A DNA stretch of 64,000 bases from Hymenobacter sediminis (GCF_003231285.1 NZ_QKNS01000003.1:310001-374000); one strand, 5' to 3'; counted from the stretch's first letter, positions 1-8,617 are shown. Numbers and translations are program-made. The notes: a model not told the origin generated them from the letters alone.

Positions 1-806
1 AACTCTTCCCAGTCTACGTCGCCGAAGTCGTAGCCCTGCTTGGCCTCGTTCCATTTCAGGTTGGGGTCGGGCACCGTGAGGCCCAGGAACTCGGCTTGGG
101 GCACCATCATGTCCACGAATTTCTGGCGCAGCTCGTCGTTGGTGAAGCGCTTGATGCGCCACTTCATCGACTGCTCCGTGTTGGGCGACTCGGAATCTTT
201 GGGCCCGAACATCATCAAGGTGGGCCACCACCAGCGGTTCAGGCCTTCCTGGGCCATAGCCTTCTGTTCCGGCGAGCCCTCGCACAGGGTCTGCATGATT
301 TCGAAGCCCTGGCGCTGGTGGAAGCTTTCTTCCTTGCACACCCGCACCATGGCGCGGGCATAGGGACCGTAGGAGGTGCGGCACAGGGGCACCTGGTTCA
401 GGATGGCGGCCCCGTCTACCAGCCAGCCCACGCAGCCCATGTCGGCCCAACTGAGGGTAGGGTAATTGAAAATGCTGGAATACTTGGCTTTGCCCGAGTG
501 TAGGTCGGCCAGCATTTGGTCGCGGGAGGCACCCAGGGTTTCGGCGGCGGAGTAGAGGTAGAGGCCGTGGCCGGCTTCGTCCTGCACCTTAGCCAGCAGA
601 ATGGATTTGCGCTTGAGCGAAGGAGCCCGCGTAATCCAGTTGCCTTCGGGCAGCATGCCCACCAGCTCGGAGTGCGCGTGCTGCGAAATCTGCCGGATCA
701 GGGTTTTGCGGTAGGCATCGGGCATCCAATCCTTGGGCTCAATGCGCATATCTGCATCAATGCGGGCCTGAAACTGTTCTTCCTGGGTGAGTTCTAGCGT
801 TTCCAT
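1..806 (-). CDS. paaA: 1,2-phenylacetyl-CoA epoxidase, catalytic subunit PaaA (3' end beyond window)
   Basis: Catalytic di-iron subunit of the multicomponent monooxygenase that epoxidises phenylacetyl-CoA in aerobic phenylacetate degradation. The frame opens at 806 with [15 protein letters not shown] and stays open for 268 codons to the window edge, so the C-terminus is missing. Two E-x-x-H di-iron ligand motifs are visible, in [11 protein letters not shown] and [11 protein letters not shown], and the family stretch [16 protein letters not shown] follows the first. It is the most downstream Paa gene visible; paaB, paaC and paaD are probably beyond the left edge. A near-perfect palindrome lies 17 bp upstream of the start. 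The family call is firm. Confidence 0.95.
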   Translation of the reverse strand, partial: METLELTQEEQFQARIDADMRIEPKDWMPDAYRKTLIRQISQHAHSELVGMLPEGNWITRAPSLKRKSILLAKVQDEAGHGLYLYSAAETLGASRDQMLADLHSGKAKYSSIFNYPTLSWADMGCVGWLVDGAAILNQVPLCRTSYGPYARAMVRVCKEESFHQRQGFEIMQTLCEGSPEQKAMAQEGLNRWWWPTLMMFGPKDSESPNTEQSMKWRIKRFTNDELRQKFVDMMVPQAEFLGLTVPDPNLKWNEAKQGYDFGDVDWEE

Positions 807-822
807 GCCTCTTTAACAAAGC

Positions 823-844
823 TTAACTAACATTCGTTAGTTAA
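823..844. promoter_or_regulatory. Palindromic operator candidate upstream of paaA
   Basis: Perfect 9-bp arms TTAACTAAC and GTTAGTTAA flank the spacer ATTC. The core CTAACATTCGTTAG resembles a second site upstream of paaK (4325-4338) and a weaker one at 4536-4549. The cluster encodes a TetR regulator, and the core resembles, from memory, the CNAACG-NN-CGTTNG type described for TetR-family PaaR proteins. Binding by the TetR at 2303-2887 is an inference. Confidence 0.7.
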
Positions 845-896
845 ATGTAGAGAAAAGTTTGGGTTGTACTACTGAATTCTTTGTCCTATGAATGTT

Positions 897-1130
897 CTAA
901 TCGCTCCTGTCTTGAGTAGACCTGAAACTCTCATAAACAGCCGCATCACGTTTTCTGCCTTCAGACGTGAATTGTGTTAGGCCTTCATAATGGTGGAACA
1001 TACGGCTACTTAAACGTTGACCATTTAAATACCACCGCTTCATAATCAGGCGGCCAGCCATAAATATGTAGTCCTCGCTATGGGCTCCATACACAGTCTT
1101 CTTGACAGTCCATAACTTCCCAGTATCCAT
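897..1130 (-). CDS. Small hypothetical protein between paaE and paaA
   Basis: Seventy-seven codons opening MDTGKLWTVKKTVYGAH, on the same strand as its neighbours and starting 12 bp after the paaE stop, so cotranscription with paaE is likely. No signal peptide, membrane segment or known motif is visible. It is rich in basic and aromatic residues (MKRWYLNG, RMFHHYEG). The paaA operator candidate lies downstream of it, so paaA may also have its own promoter. Nothing supports a function, and it could be a fortuitous frame. Confidence 0.45.
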   Translation of the reverse strand: MDTGKLWTVKKTVYGAHSEDYIFMAGRLIMKRWYLNGQRLSSRMFHHYEGLTQFTSEGRKRDAAVYESFRSTQDRSD

Positions 1131-1142
1131 TTCAATCGTGGC

Positions 1143-2222
1143 TTACTGGTCAAAATCAACAACCACCTTTTCCGAGGTAGGGCGGGCCTGGCAGGAGAGG
1201 ACGTAGCCTTTGGCCACTTCGGTATCGGAGAGAGAGTAGTTCACATCCATTTCTACGGTGCCTACCGTTACGCGGCAGCGGCAAGTGCTGCACATACCGT
1301 TTTTGCAGGAGTAGGGGGCATCGGCGCCGGTTTCCAGCAGGGCATCCAGAATGGTGTCGCCGTAGTACGACATTTCCAGGATGCGCTTGGTGCCCTCCAG
1401 TTGCACGGTTACCTGGCTGTGCTTGTCATCCTGGCCAGCGGGGCGCTGGGCCTGGCGGGCGGCAGCACGCTGAGCACTACCGGCGGAGCCAAACATTTCG
1501 AAGTGAATTTTCTCGGGGGCTACCCCAGCCTCGGCCAGCACATCCTTCACATCATTAATCATCTCCTCGGGGCCGCAGAGAAAGGCCTCGTCAATCTCGC
1601 GGGCGGGCACAATTTTCTGCAGAAACAGGCGGGCCTTTTCGGCATTGATGCGGCCAAACAGCAGGTCGGTGTCGCCTTGCTCGCGGCTAAGGATATGGTA
1701 CACGCTGAGGCGGTCCACGAACCGGTTTTTCAGAGCCTCAATCTCCTCCTTGAAGATGATGGAGTTGCGCCCCCGGTTGCCATAAATCAGGTACACCCGG
1801 CTGTTGGGCTCGGTCAAGAGCACCGTTTTGATAATGGACATAACCGGCGTGATGCCCGAACCGGCCGCAAACATCACGTAGAGCTTCTGCTGCTCCGGGT
1901 GCAGCTCGGTGTAGAAGTGGCCCATGGGCGGCATCACCTCCAGCTCTTCGCCTACCCGCAGCTTTTCTACCGCCAAGGATGAGAAGCGGCCTTCCGGGAC
2001 CTTCTTGATGGCTACGCGCCACTCATTATCCAGGGGGCTGCTGCAGATGGAGTAGCTGCGGCGCAGCTCTTCGCCCTCATGCTCGCGGCGGAAGGTGAGG
2101 TACTGGCCCTGGGTGAACTTGAACGTCTCGCGCAGGTCGGCGGGCACATCGAGGGACACGCTCACGCAATCCGGGGTTTCGCGGACGATGCTCTTGATTT
2201 TTACTTTATGAAAACGACTCAT
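1143..2222 (-). CDS. paaE: 1,2-phenylacetyl-CoA epoxidase, reductase subunit PaaE
   Basis: Transfers electrons from NAD(P)H through FAD and a 2Fe-2S centre to the PaaA di-iron site. The 359 residues show an N-terminal ferredoxin-reductase FAD domain with RRSYSICSSP, an NAD-binding region with FAAGSGITPVMSI, and a C-terminal plant-type ferredoxin domain. In that domain CKNGMCSTCRCRV (about residues 305-317) and a final LSCQA supply the cluster cysteines. Length and domain order are those of PaaE. It is followed within 12 bp by a small gene and then paaA, consistent with one operon, and preceded by a 65-bp inverted repeat that separates it from the TetR gene. Confidence 0.95.
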   Translation of the reverse strand: MSRFHKVKIKSIVRETPDCVSVSLDVPADLRETFKFTQGQYLTFRREHEGEELRRSYSICSSPLDNEWRVAIKKVPEGRFSSLAVEKLRVGEELEVMPPMGHFYTELHPEQQKLYVMFAAGSGITPVMSIIKTVLLTEPNSRVYLIYGNRGRNSIIFKEEIEALKNRFVDRLSVYHILSREQGDTDLLFGRINAEKARLFLQKIVPAREIDEAFLCGPEEMINDVKDVLAEAGVAPEKIHFEMFGSAGSAQRAAARQAQRPAGQDDKHSQVTVQLEGTKRILEMSYYGDTILDALLETGADAPYSCKNGMCSTCRCRVTVGTVEMDVNYSLSDTEVAKGYVLSCQARPTSEKVVVDFDQ

Positions 2223-2237
2223 GATTATCAGTTATCA

Positions 2238-2302
2238 GTTGCCCGTTGCCCGTTGTGAGTTGCCGGTTTTGCTCCGGTAACTCACAACGGGCAACGGGCA
2301 AC
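2238..2302. repeat. Long inverted repeat between tetR and paaE
   Basis: Left arm 2238-2266 and right arm 2274-2302 are 29 nt each with one mismatch, separated by the 7-nt loop TTTTGCT. Each arm contains the tandem unit GTTGCCC twice. The right arm abuts the stop codon of the TetR gene (2303). It could act as a terminator or attenuator between the two same-strand genes, or as a REP-like element; there is no strong U-tract. Confidence 0.8.
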
Positions 2303-2887
2303 TCACTTTTTCTCCAGCCCGGTGAGGAGCATGGTAATGATGTTGGCTTCCAGCTCTTCGGCCGATAGCTCGCGACCGGGGCGGTACCACAGCTCCACCC
2401 AGCGCACCGCCGAAAGAATGGTAAACAAAGCTACCGACACGTTCACGGGCTGAAACTCGCCGGCGGCAATGCCCTGCTCGATAAGGGCCGCGAAGCCTTT
2501 CTCGTACTGTTTGCGGGCGTCCTTGAACTCTGTCAGGGCAGGTTCGCGCAGGTATTTCCAGTCGTGGTTGGCTACCGAAACGGCCGCGCCATCCTCAATC
2601 ATGAGGCGGATATGCAGGCTGATCAGGGCTTTGATTTTCTCAACGTACGGCGCGTTGGTGGCTTCAATTTCGGCGAGCTGGGAAATGTAGGTGCTCGACA
2701 CGCGGAAGCAGATCAACTCCAGAATCTCATCCTTGGATTTGATGTGGTTGTACATGCTGGCCGCTTCGATGCCTACCTCACCGGCTAAGTCGCGCATGGA
2801 GGTGCCACCGAAGCCTTTCTGCTTAAACAGCTTGGCGGCTTCTTCCAGAATAAGCTGGCGCTTGTTGGTTTTGCGGGTCGTAATCAT
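2303..2887 (-). CDS. TetR/AcrR-family regulator, probable phenylacetate regulator
   Basis: A 194-residue one-component repressor. The N-terminal TetR helix-turn-helix is clear: ILEEAAKLFKQKGFGGTS, then MRDLAGEVGIEAASMYNHI and KSKDEILE (about residues 12-55). The C-terminal ligand domain has the QYEKGFAALIEQGIAAGEF region seen in fatty-acid or CoA-ester responsive members. It lies between paaK and paaE on the same strand, so an acyl-CoA of this pathway is the likely inducer, by analogy to PaaR. Candidate operators are upstream of paaA and paaK. Confidence 0.88.
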   Translation of the reverse strand: MITTRKTNKRQLILEEAAKLFKQKGFGGTSMRDLAGEVGIEAASMYNHIKSKDEILELICFRVSSTYISQLAEIEATNAPYVEKIKALISLHIRLMIEDGAAVSVANHDWKYLREPALTEFKDARKQYEKGFAALIEQGIAAGEFQPVNVSVALFTILSAVRWVELWYRPGRELSAEELEANIITMLLTGLEKK

Positions 2888-2929
2888 GGGTGGGGGGTAG
2901 GAGGTCAGTAGCCGTACGCGAACGGCCTT

Positions 2930-4270
2930 CTAAAGATTGCGCAAATCTTTGACCCGGCTCAACTTGCCGCCTTCGCTACGCGGCAGCTGGCCAAAACCCA
3001 GCAGCGTGACCTTCATGCTGAGCCCGATGTTGTCTTTGATTTTCTTGGCAAACGCACCCTTCAGCGTCTTCAGGCAGTCGTGCTGTTGCACTACTTCGTC
3101 GGTTAGCGCGTCCAGGCCCAAATCCCGCATCAGCGCCTCGTCTATTTCTACGCTTACTTCTACCTCATCCAGGCTACCCCGGCGCGAGGCCACTACCTGG
3201 TAATACGGGCTCACCTGCTCCATACCGCTGATAATGTCCTCCACCTGGGTCGGGAAAAAGTTGACGCCCCGGATGATCAGCATATCGTCGGCACGGCCGC
3301 GGATGGGACCCATTTTTACGTGAGTGCGCTTATGGGAATGCTCGTAGGTGAGGTTGGTGATGTCGCCGGTCCAGTAGCGCAGAATGGGCATGGCTTTTTT
3401 GGTGAGGGTAGAAAGCACCAACACGCCGTATTCGCCCTCGGCCACCGGCTCGCCGGTTTCCTGGCTTACTATTTCGGGGTAGAAGTGGTCTTCCCAGATG
3501 TAGCTGCCCGTGCCCCGCTCGTCCGCATCTTCCTGCGACACACCCGGCCCCATAATCTCGCTGAGGCCGTAGATGTTAGTGGCCTGCACGCCTAGTCCCT
3601 GCTGCACCTGGCCCCGAATGGCCTCGCTCCAGGGCTCGGCGCCCAGCACCGCGTACTGCAGGTTGATGGCTTCCAGCGGGATTTCGCGTCGCTTCAACTC
3701 CTCGGCCAGTACCTGGGCGTAGGAGGGGGTAGCGCACAGCACTTCGGGCTGAAAGTCCTGCAGGAGCTGCAGCTGCCGGTCGGTACTACCCCCCGAAACC
3801 GGAATAACCGTAAGGCCCAGCTTTTCGGCCCCGTAATGAATGCCCAACCCGCCCGTGAACAGGCCGTAGCCGTAGGCGTTCTGGAGTTTCATGCCTGGCC
3901 GGCAGCCCGCGGCGGCCAGGGAGCGGGCCACTACCTCAGCAAAAACCTGGAGGTCTTCGGCCGTGTAGCCCACCACGGTGGCTTTGCCAGTGGTACCGCT
4001 GGAGCAGTGCAGGCGCGCTACCTCGGGCTGGGGCACCGCAAACAGTCCGAAAGGGTAGTTGTCGCGAAAGTCAGTTTTCTTGGTGAAGCCCAGCTTGCCC
4101 AGGTCTTCCAGGCCCTTGAACGAGGTAGGGGTAATGCCTAAGCCATCGAACTTCTGCCGGTAAAACGGAACGCGCTGGTACACATATTGCACCTGCTCTT
4201 TCAGGCGTGCGTTTTGAAGAGCCCGCAACTGCGGGAGCGGCAGGCGCTCCATATCAGGGTTGAACAGCAT
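2930..4270 (-). CDS. paaK: Phenylacetate-CoA ligase
   Basis: Activates phenylacetate to phenylacetyl-CoA with ATP, the first step of the pathway. The 446 residues show the adenylate-forming P-loop SSGTTGKATVVGYT (about residues 90-104), the YGLFTGGLGIHYG region, IYGLSEIMGPGV (A5-like motif) and the hinge segment RGRADDMLIIRGVNFFP, followed by a C-terminal domain ending EGGKLSRVKDLRNL. Length is normal for the family. Its promoter region to 4613 carries an operator candidate 55 bp upstream and a 149-bp inverted-repeat element. Confidence 0.95.
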   Translation of the reverse strand: MLFNPDMERLPLPQLRALQNARLKEQVQYVYQRVPFYRQKFDGLGITPTSFKGLEDLGKLGFTKKTDFRDNYPFGLFAVPQPEVARLHCSSGTTGKATVVGYTAEDLQVFAEVVARSLAAAGCRPGMKLQNAYGYGLFTGGLGIHYGAEKLGLTVIPVSGGSTDRQLQLLQDFQPEVLCATPSYAQVLAEELKRREIPLEAINLQYAVLGAEPWSEAIRGQVQQGLGVQATNIYGLSEIMGPGVSQEDADERGTGSYIWEDHFYPEIVSQETGEPVAEGEYGVLVLSTLTKKAMPILRYWTGDITNLTYEHSHKRTHVKMGPIRGRADDMLIIRGVNFFPTQVEDIISGMEQVSPYYQVVASRRGSLDEVEVSVEIDEALMRDLGLDALTDEVVQQHDCLKTLKGAFAKKIKDNIGLSMKVTLLGFGQLPRSEGGKLSRVKDLRNL

Positions 4271-4324
4271 GGTGGGAAGGCTTGGGTGGGTGGCAGAAGT
4301 GGCAAGATAATGTATTAACTAACG

Positions 4325-4338
4325 CAAACGAATGTTTG
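4325..4338. promoter_or_regulatory. Operator candidate upstream of paaK
   Basis: CAAACGAATGTTTG has 5-bp arms around GAAT. Its reverse complement, CAAACATTCGTTTG, shares AACATTCGT with the paaA site. It lies 55 bp upstream of the paaK start. A third, half-degenerate copy, CGAACATTCGTGTA, is at 4536-4549, about 65 bp upstream of the divergent SDR gene. The assignment to the local TetR protein is an inference. Confidence 0.65.
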
Positions 4339-4366
4339 TTAGTGTAAGCTGAGCTTCGTTTAGCTA

Positions 4367-4515
4367 AAGCTAGAGAGCTAGCTCCCCTCCTTTGGATAAG
4401 GAGGGGTTGGGGGTGGTTGATAATCGTTTGATATCATTTAGCTCTAGCTTCGTTCCTCCACCATCAACCACCCCAACCCCTCCTTATCCAAGGAGGGGAG
4501 CTAGCTCTCTAGCTT
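4367..4515. repeat. Inverted-repeat element, family A, copy 1
   Basis: Left arm 4367-4421 and right arm 4463-4515 are complementary apart from two single-base insertions, with a 41-nt centre. Each arm contains a nested small palindrome (CCCCTCCTT / AAGGAGGGG). A second, diverged copy with the same arm sequence is at 38114-38266. It fills most of the 343-bp gap between paaK and the SDR gene and has no coding potential. It looks like a MITE- or REP-type dispersed element. Confidence 0.85.
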
Positions 4516-4613
4516 AAGTGTGGCCGTCCTACCCTCGAACATTCGTGTAACTAAAGCGGCCGTTTGCCAGTCTAGAAGGGAAGATGTTCCACTGACTTTC
4601 TCCTTTGAGCTAT

Positions 4614-5432
4614 ATGGCAAACACTCCCACTTCGCAGCGTCTTCAGAATCAGGTAGCCCTTGTAACGGGCGGTAGCTCCGGCATTGGAACGGGGGTAGCC
4701 AAGGCCATGGCGGCGGAAGGTGCTACCGTCATCGTCAACTACGCGCACGGCGCCGACGATGCCAAGGCCGTGGTGGCCGACATTGAAAAAGCCGGCGGCA
4801 AGGCCATTGCCATCAAGGCCGACGTCAGCAAAGAGGAAGAAGTGCTGGCCATGTTCAACCAGATTCGGGAGCAGTTTCAGACCCTGCACATTCTGGTAAA
4901 CAACTCCGGCATTCAGCAGGATGCCACCTTTCTGGAAATGACCCTAGAGCAGTGGCAGAAGGTAATTGACGTAAACCTGACCGGGCAGTTTCTGTGTGCC
5001 CGCGAGGCCGCCCGCGAGTTTGTGCGCCGAGGTCCGCAGCCGGAAATATCAAAGGCAACCGGCAAAATCATCTGCATGAGTTCCGTGCACGAGGTAATTC
5101 CGTGGGCCGGCCACGTCAACTACGCCACCAGCAAGGGCGGCATCATGCAGCTAATGAAAAGCATGGCCCAGGAGCTGGCTCCGCACAAAATTCGGGTGAA
5201 CAGCATCGGGCCCGGCGCCATCAAAACCCCCATCAACAACGAGGCCTGGGAAACGCCCGAAGCGGCTGAGAAGCTGCTAACCCTGATTCCGTATGGCCGC
5301 ATTGGGGAAACCGAGGATATTGGGAAAGTGGCCGTATGGCTGGCTTCTGATGAGGCTGACTATGTAACCGGTACCACTATCTTCGCCGACGGTGGCATGA
5401 CCCTGTACCCAGGCTTCGCTGATAATGGCTGA
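4614..5432 (+). CDS. SDR oxidoreductase, glucose 1-dehydrogenase-like
   Basis: A classical short-chain dehydrogenase of 272 residues. It has the Rossmann motif TGGSSGIGTG near the N-terminus, NNSG at the NNAG position, catalytic Ser in ICMSSVHE, and Y-x-x-x-K in YATSKGG. The overall sequence resembles NAD(P)-dependent glucose 1-dehydrogenases of the Bacillus type. The ATG at 4614 is preferred over an in-frame TTG at 4605. It is followed 108 bp later, on the same strand, by a GH63-like glucosidase, so a role in oxidising the released glucose is a reasonable inference. Substrate specificity cannot be read from the sequence. Confidence 0.85.
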   Translation: MANTPTSQRLQNQVALVTGGSSGIGTGVAKAMAAEGATVIVNYAHGADDAKAVVADIEKAGGKAIAIKADVSKEEEVLAMFNQIREQFQTLHILVNNSGIQQDATFLEMTLEQWQKVIDVNLTGQFLCAREAAREFVRRGPQPEISKATGKIICMSSVHEVIPWAGHVNYATSKGGIMQLMKSMAQELAPHKIRVNSIGPGAIKTPINNEAWETPEAAEKLLTLIPYGRIGETEDIGKVAVWLASDEADYVTGTTIFADGGMTLYPGFADNG

Positions 5433-5540
5433 GGCGGAAGCATCATTGCCTACCCCCTGGGGCAGTGGTAACCCCCGGCACAATGGCGGCACATATCCGC
5501 AGTTTCTATGGTTCCGGTGGGCTGATGTGGGCTGGCCGGC

Positions 5541-8198
5541 ATGCTACCTCACATGACCCAGGAACACCAACGGCAGCAACAGGCGCGGGAAGGCAACGCA
5601 AACTGGCACCGCTTCGGGCCCTACGTATCGGAGCGGCAGTGGGGCACGGTGCGCGAAGACTACTCCGCCGACAGCCAACCCTGGACCGCCACTACCCACG
5701 ATATGGCCCGTAGCCTGGCCTACCGTTGGGGCGAGGACGCTATTGGTGGCATCTGTGACACTCAGCAGCTCCTGTGCTTGGCCCCCGCCTTCTGGAACGG
5801 GCAGGACCCTATTCTGAAAGAGCGGCTGTTTGGGCTGAGCGGACCGGAGGGCAACCACGGCGAGGACGTGAAAGAGCTGTATTACTACCTCGATAACACG
5901 CCCACGCACTCCTACATGCGGATGCTCTACAAGTATCCGCAGCACGCCTACCCTTATGAGTGGCTGGTGCAGGAGAATGCGCGCCGCAACCGCCGCAAGC
6001 CTGAGTTCGAGCTGCCGGATACGGCCATATTCCACGAAAACCGCTACTTCGATATCTTTCTGGAGTACGCCAAAGCCGGCCCCGATGACCTGTTGCTGCA
6101 AATAACGGTGCACAACCGGGGCCCTCAGGCTGCGCCGCTGCATGTGCTACCCCACCTCTGGTTCCGCAACACCTGGGCCTGGGGCTACGATGACTACAAG
6201 CCTCAGCTTAAGGCCACAGAAGACGGCCACATTCAGGTTGAGCACCGAAAACTGCCGGACCTACAGCTCTACTGCGAGCAAAGCGGCGGCCAGCACCCGA
6301 AACTGCTCTTCTGCGACAACGAAACCAACCGCCAGCGCCTATACGGCAGTGCCAACGTGGGCCCGTACTGCAAAGACGGCATCAACGACTACCTCTTGCA
6401 CGGCAGCCAAGCGGCGGTTAACCCAGCCCTGGAGGGCACCCGTGCCGCTGCGTATTACCAGCTGACCGTACCGGCCCAGGAAAGCCGGGTGGTGCGGCTG
6501 CGGCTGGCTGCCCCCGATTTGGCCGCGCCCTTCGCTGATTTTGCTACCCTGCTGCAGCAGCGCAAGGCCGAGGCCGATGAGTTTTACCAGGAGCTGCAAA
6601 CTGGCCTCGATAACGCTGATGCTCGCAACGTGCAGCGGCAGGCGCTGGCCGGTATGCTCTGGAGCAAGCAGTTCTACTACTACGATGTGGCCGAGTGGCT
6701 GCGCGGCGACCCGGCTTCGCCTCCGCCACCCAAAGCCCGCCTGCACCAGCGCAACCACACCTGGCCCCACCTCAACAACGCCGACATCATCTCGATGCCC
6801 GACAAGTGGGAGTACCCCTGGTACGCGGCCTGGGACCTGGCTTTCCATTGCCTGCCGCTGGCCATGGTCGATGTCGATTTCGCCAAAAATCAGCTGCAGT
6901 TGCTGTGTCAGGACTGGTACATGCACCCCAATGGGCAGTTGCCGGCCTATGAGTGGAAGCTGGAAGACGTAAATCCGCCGGTGCATGCCTGGGCCACTTG
7001 GCGCGTGTACAAAATAGACCGTAAGCAGCGCGGCGGCCAGGGCGATACGGCCTTTCTGGAAAGCGTCTTTCACCGCCTGCTGCTCAACTTTACTTGGTGG
7101 GTAAACCGCAAAGACCGCAACAACCGCAACGTGTTTGAGGGCGGCTTCCTGGGGCTGGATAACATCGGGGTGTTCGACCGCTCGGCTCCGCTGCCTGATG
7201 GGGCCTACATCGAGCAGGCCGACGGCACCGCCTGGATGGCCATGTTTGCCCTGAACATGATGCGCATGGCCCTGGAATTGGCCAAAACCAACCCCGTGTA
7301 TCAGGACATGGCCAGCAAGTTCTTCGAGCACTTTCTCTACATCGCGCAGGCCATGACCAACATGGCCGACGAGAAGATTGACATGTGGGATGAGAACGAC
7401 GGCTTCTACTACGATGTGCTGAACACCACCGAACACGGCCGCCTACCCCTGCGCATCCGCTCCATCGTAGGGCTGATTCCGATGTTTGCCGTGGAGGTAC
7501 TCGATGAGGATACGCTCCAGCAGATGCCCCGCTTTGTGTACCGCCTAAACTGGTTTCTGAACCACCGGCCCCAGCTTGCCGACATGGTTTCGCGGTGGCA
7601 GGAGCCGGGTAAGGGCCAGAGCCACCTGCTTTCCCTGCTGCGTGGGCACCGCATGAAGCTGCTGCTGCGCCGCGCCCTCGACGAAGCCGAGTTTCTGTCG
7701 GATTACGGCGTACGGGCGTTGTCTCGTCATCATTTGCGGCATCCCTACCTATTCGAGCACGCTGACGGCACAAAAGAGGTAGTGCATTATGAGCCTGCCG
7801 AATCCACTACCTCCCTGTTTGGGGGCAACAGCAACTGGCGCGGCCCCGTCTGGATGCCCATGAACTTCCTGCTGGTGGAGTCGCTGCAGCGCTTTTACCA
7901 TTACTACGGCCCCGATTTCAAGGTGGAATACCCTACCGGCTCCGGCCAGTACAGCACGCTGCTGGAAATTTCGCAGGCCCTTACCGAGCGCCTTACCAAG
8001 CTGTTTTTGCGCGATGAAAACGGCCGCCGTCCTTGTTTCGGCTCAGACAAGCAGCAGCAAACGGACCCCAATTTCAAAGATTACTTGCTCTTTCACGAGT
8101 ACTTCCACGGCGACACCGGCCAGGGCCTGGGCGCCAGCCACCAAACCGGCTGGACTGGCCTGATTGCCAAGCTGCTTCAGCCCCGCCCAAACGGCTAA
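5541..8198 (+). CDS. GH63-like glucosidase
   Basis: A large, probably cytoplasmic protein of 885 residues without a signal peptide. It resembles bacterial members of glycoside hydrolase family 63 (mannosyl-oligosaccharide glucosidase-like, (alpha/alpha)6 barrel). Recognisable segments include SLAYRWGEDAIGGICD near residue 55, PDKWEYPWYAAWDLAFHC around residue 418, FEGGFLGLDNIGVFDRS around 533, GTAWMAMFALNMM around 562 and NSNWRGPVWMPMNFLLVE around 760. A second in-frame ATG at 5553 (MTQEH) is an equally plausible start. It pairs with the upstream glucose-dehydrogenase-like gene. The exact substrate is unknown. Confidence 0.85.
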   Translation: MLPHMTQEHQRQQQAREGNANWHRFGPYVSERQWGTVREDYSADSQPWTATTHDMARSLAYRWGEDAIGGICDTQQLLCLAPAFWNGQDPILKERLFGLSGPEGNHGEDVKELYYYLDNTPTHSYMRMLYKYPQHAYPYEWLVQENARRNRRKPEFELPDTAIFHENRYFDIFLEYAKAGPDDLLLQITVHNRGPQAAPLHVLPHLWFRNTWAWGYDDYKPQLKATEDGHIQVEHRKLPDLQLYCEQSGGQHPKLLFCDNETNRQRLYGSANVGPYCKDGINDYLLHGSQAAVNPALEGTRAAAYYQLTVPAQESRVVRLRLAAPDLAAPFADFATLLQQRKAEADEFYQELQTGLDNADARNVQRQALAGMLWSKQFYYYDVAEWLRGDPASPPPPKARLHQRNHTWPHLNNADIISMPDKWEYPWYAAWDLAFHCLPLAMVDVDFAKNQLQLLCQDWYMHPNGQLPAYEWKLEDVNPPVHAWATWRVYKIDRKQRGGQGDTAFLESVFHRLLLNFTWWVNRKDRNNRNVFEGGFLGLDNIGVFDRSAPLPDGAYIEQADGTAWMAMFALNMMRMALELAKTNPVYQDMASKFFEHFLYIAQAMTNMADEKIDMWDENDGFYYDVLNTTEHGRLPLRIRSIVGLIPMFAVEVLDEDTLQQMPRFVYRLNWFLNHRPQLADMVSRWQEPGKGQSHLLSLLRGHRMKLLLRRALDEAEFLSDYGVRALSRHHLRHPYLFEHADGTKEVVHYEPAESTTSLFGGNSNWRGPVWMPMNFLLVESLQRFYHYYGPDFKVEYPTGSGQYSTLLEISQALTERLTKLFLRDENGRRPCFGSDKQQQTDPNFKDYLLFHEYFHGDTGQGLGASHQTGWTGLIAKLLQPRPNG

Positions 8199-8617
8199 GA
8201 AGCTATTCGGAAGCTTTACCTGACCATCATACAGATGCGTCGCCGGAGCATTTCGCGTGGAGTCGTTGTAGTAGTGATGATGGTACCGAAGTAGCCGTCA
8301 TGTCGAGCTGGTCGAGACATCTTGCGTGCTGATGTTGTAATCGTAACCCTACGTCAGCATGCGAGATGTCTCGACAAGCTCGACATGACGTTCTAGGAAA
8401 GTCTATTCTTCAGCTTTTTACTTGATGTGGCAGAGGCTCGGCATGGCGGTCAGTTGTATAGAGTTCTTATCTCCGCCCTTCCTACCCCCTGCCTGTGGGT
8501 TGAAGGGTAGGAGGGAGCTCGCGCGGCGGTTCTGGCAAAAAATGCCTATACTCCCTCATTCAAACCCTGCTTTGTCATTTTTCGGAGCCTTTTCGCGGGC
8601 TCCGCTGTTCTTTCTGC
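8199..8617. other. Intergenic region with inverted-repeat element, otherwise empty
   Basis: This 419-bp gap contains the family B inverted repeat (8296-8390). Further on there is a weak CT/GA-rich imperfect hairpin around 8471-8520 that might act as a terminator. No convincing gene is seen. Confidence 0.5.
8296..8390. repeat. Inverted-repeat element, family B, copy 1 (complete)
   Basis: Left arm 8296-8335 and right arm 8351-8390, 40 nt each with four mismatches and a 15-nt centre. The arms read outward-in from CGTCATGTCGAGCTGGTCGA. Related copies are at 34528-34566 (one arm only) and 51372-51484 (both arms). It is non-coding and lies downstream of the glucosidase gene. Such paired-arm elements are typical of REP/MITE families mobilised in trans, but no transposase is present here. 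Confidence 0.85.

Noticed and set aside
6339..7773. Long minus-strand frames opposite the GH63-like gene
   Set aside because: Codon-bias shadows of a clear 885-residue enzyme.
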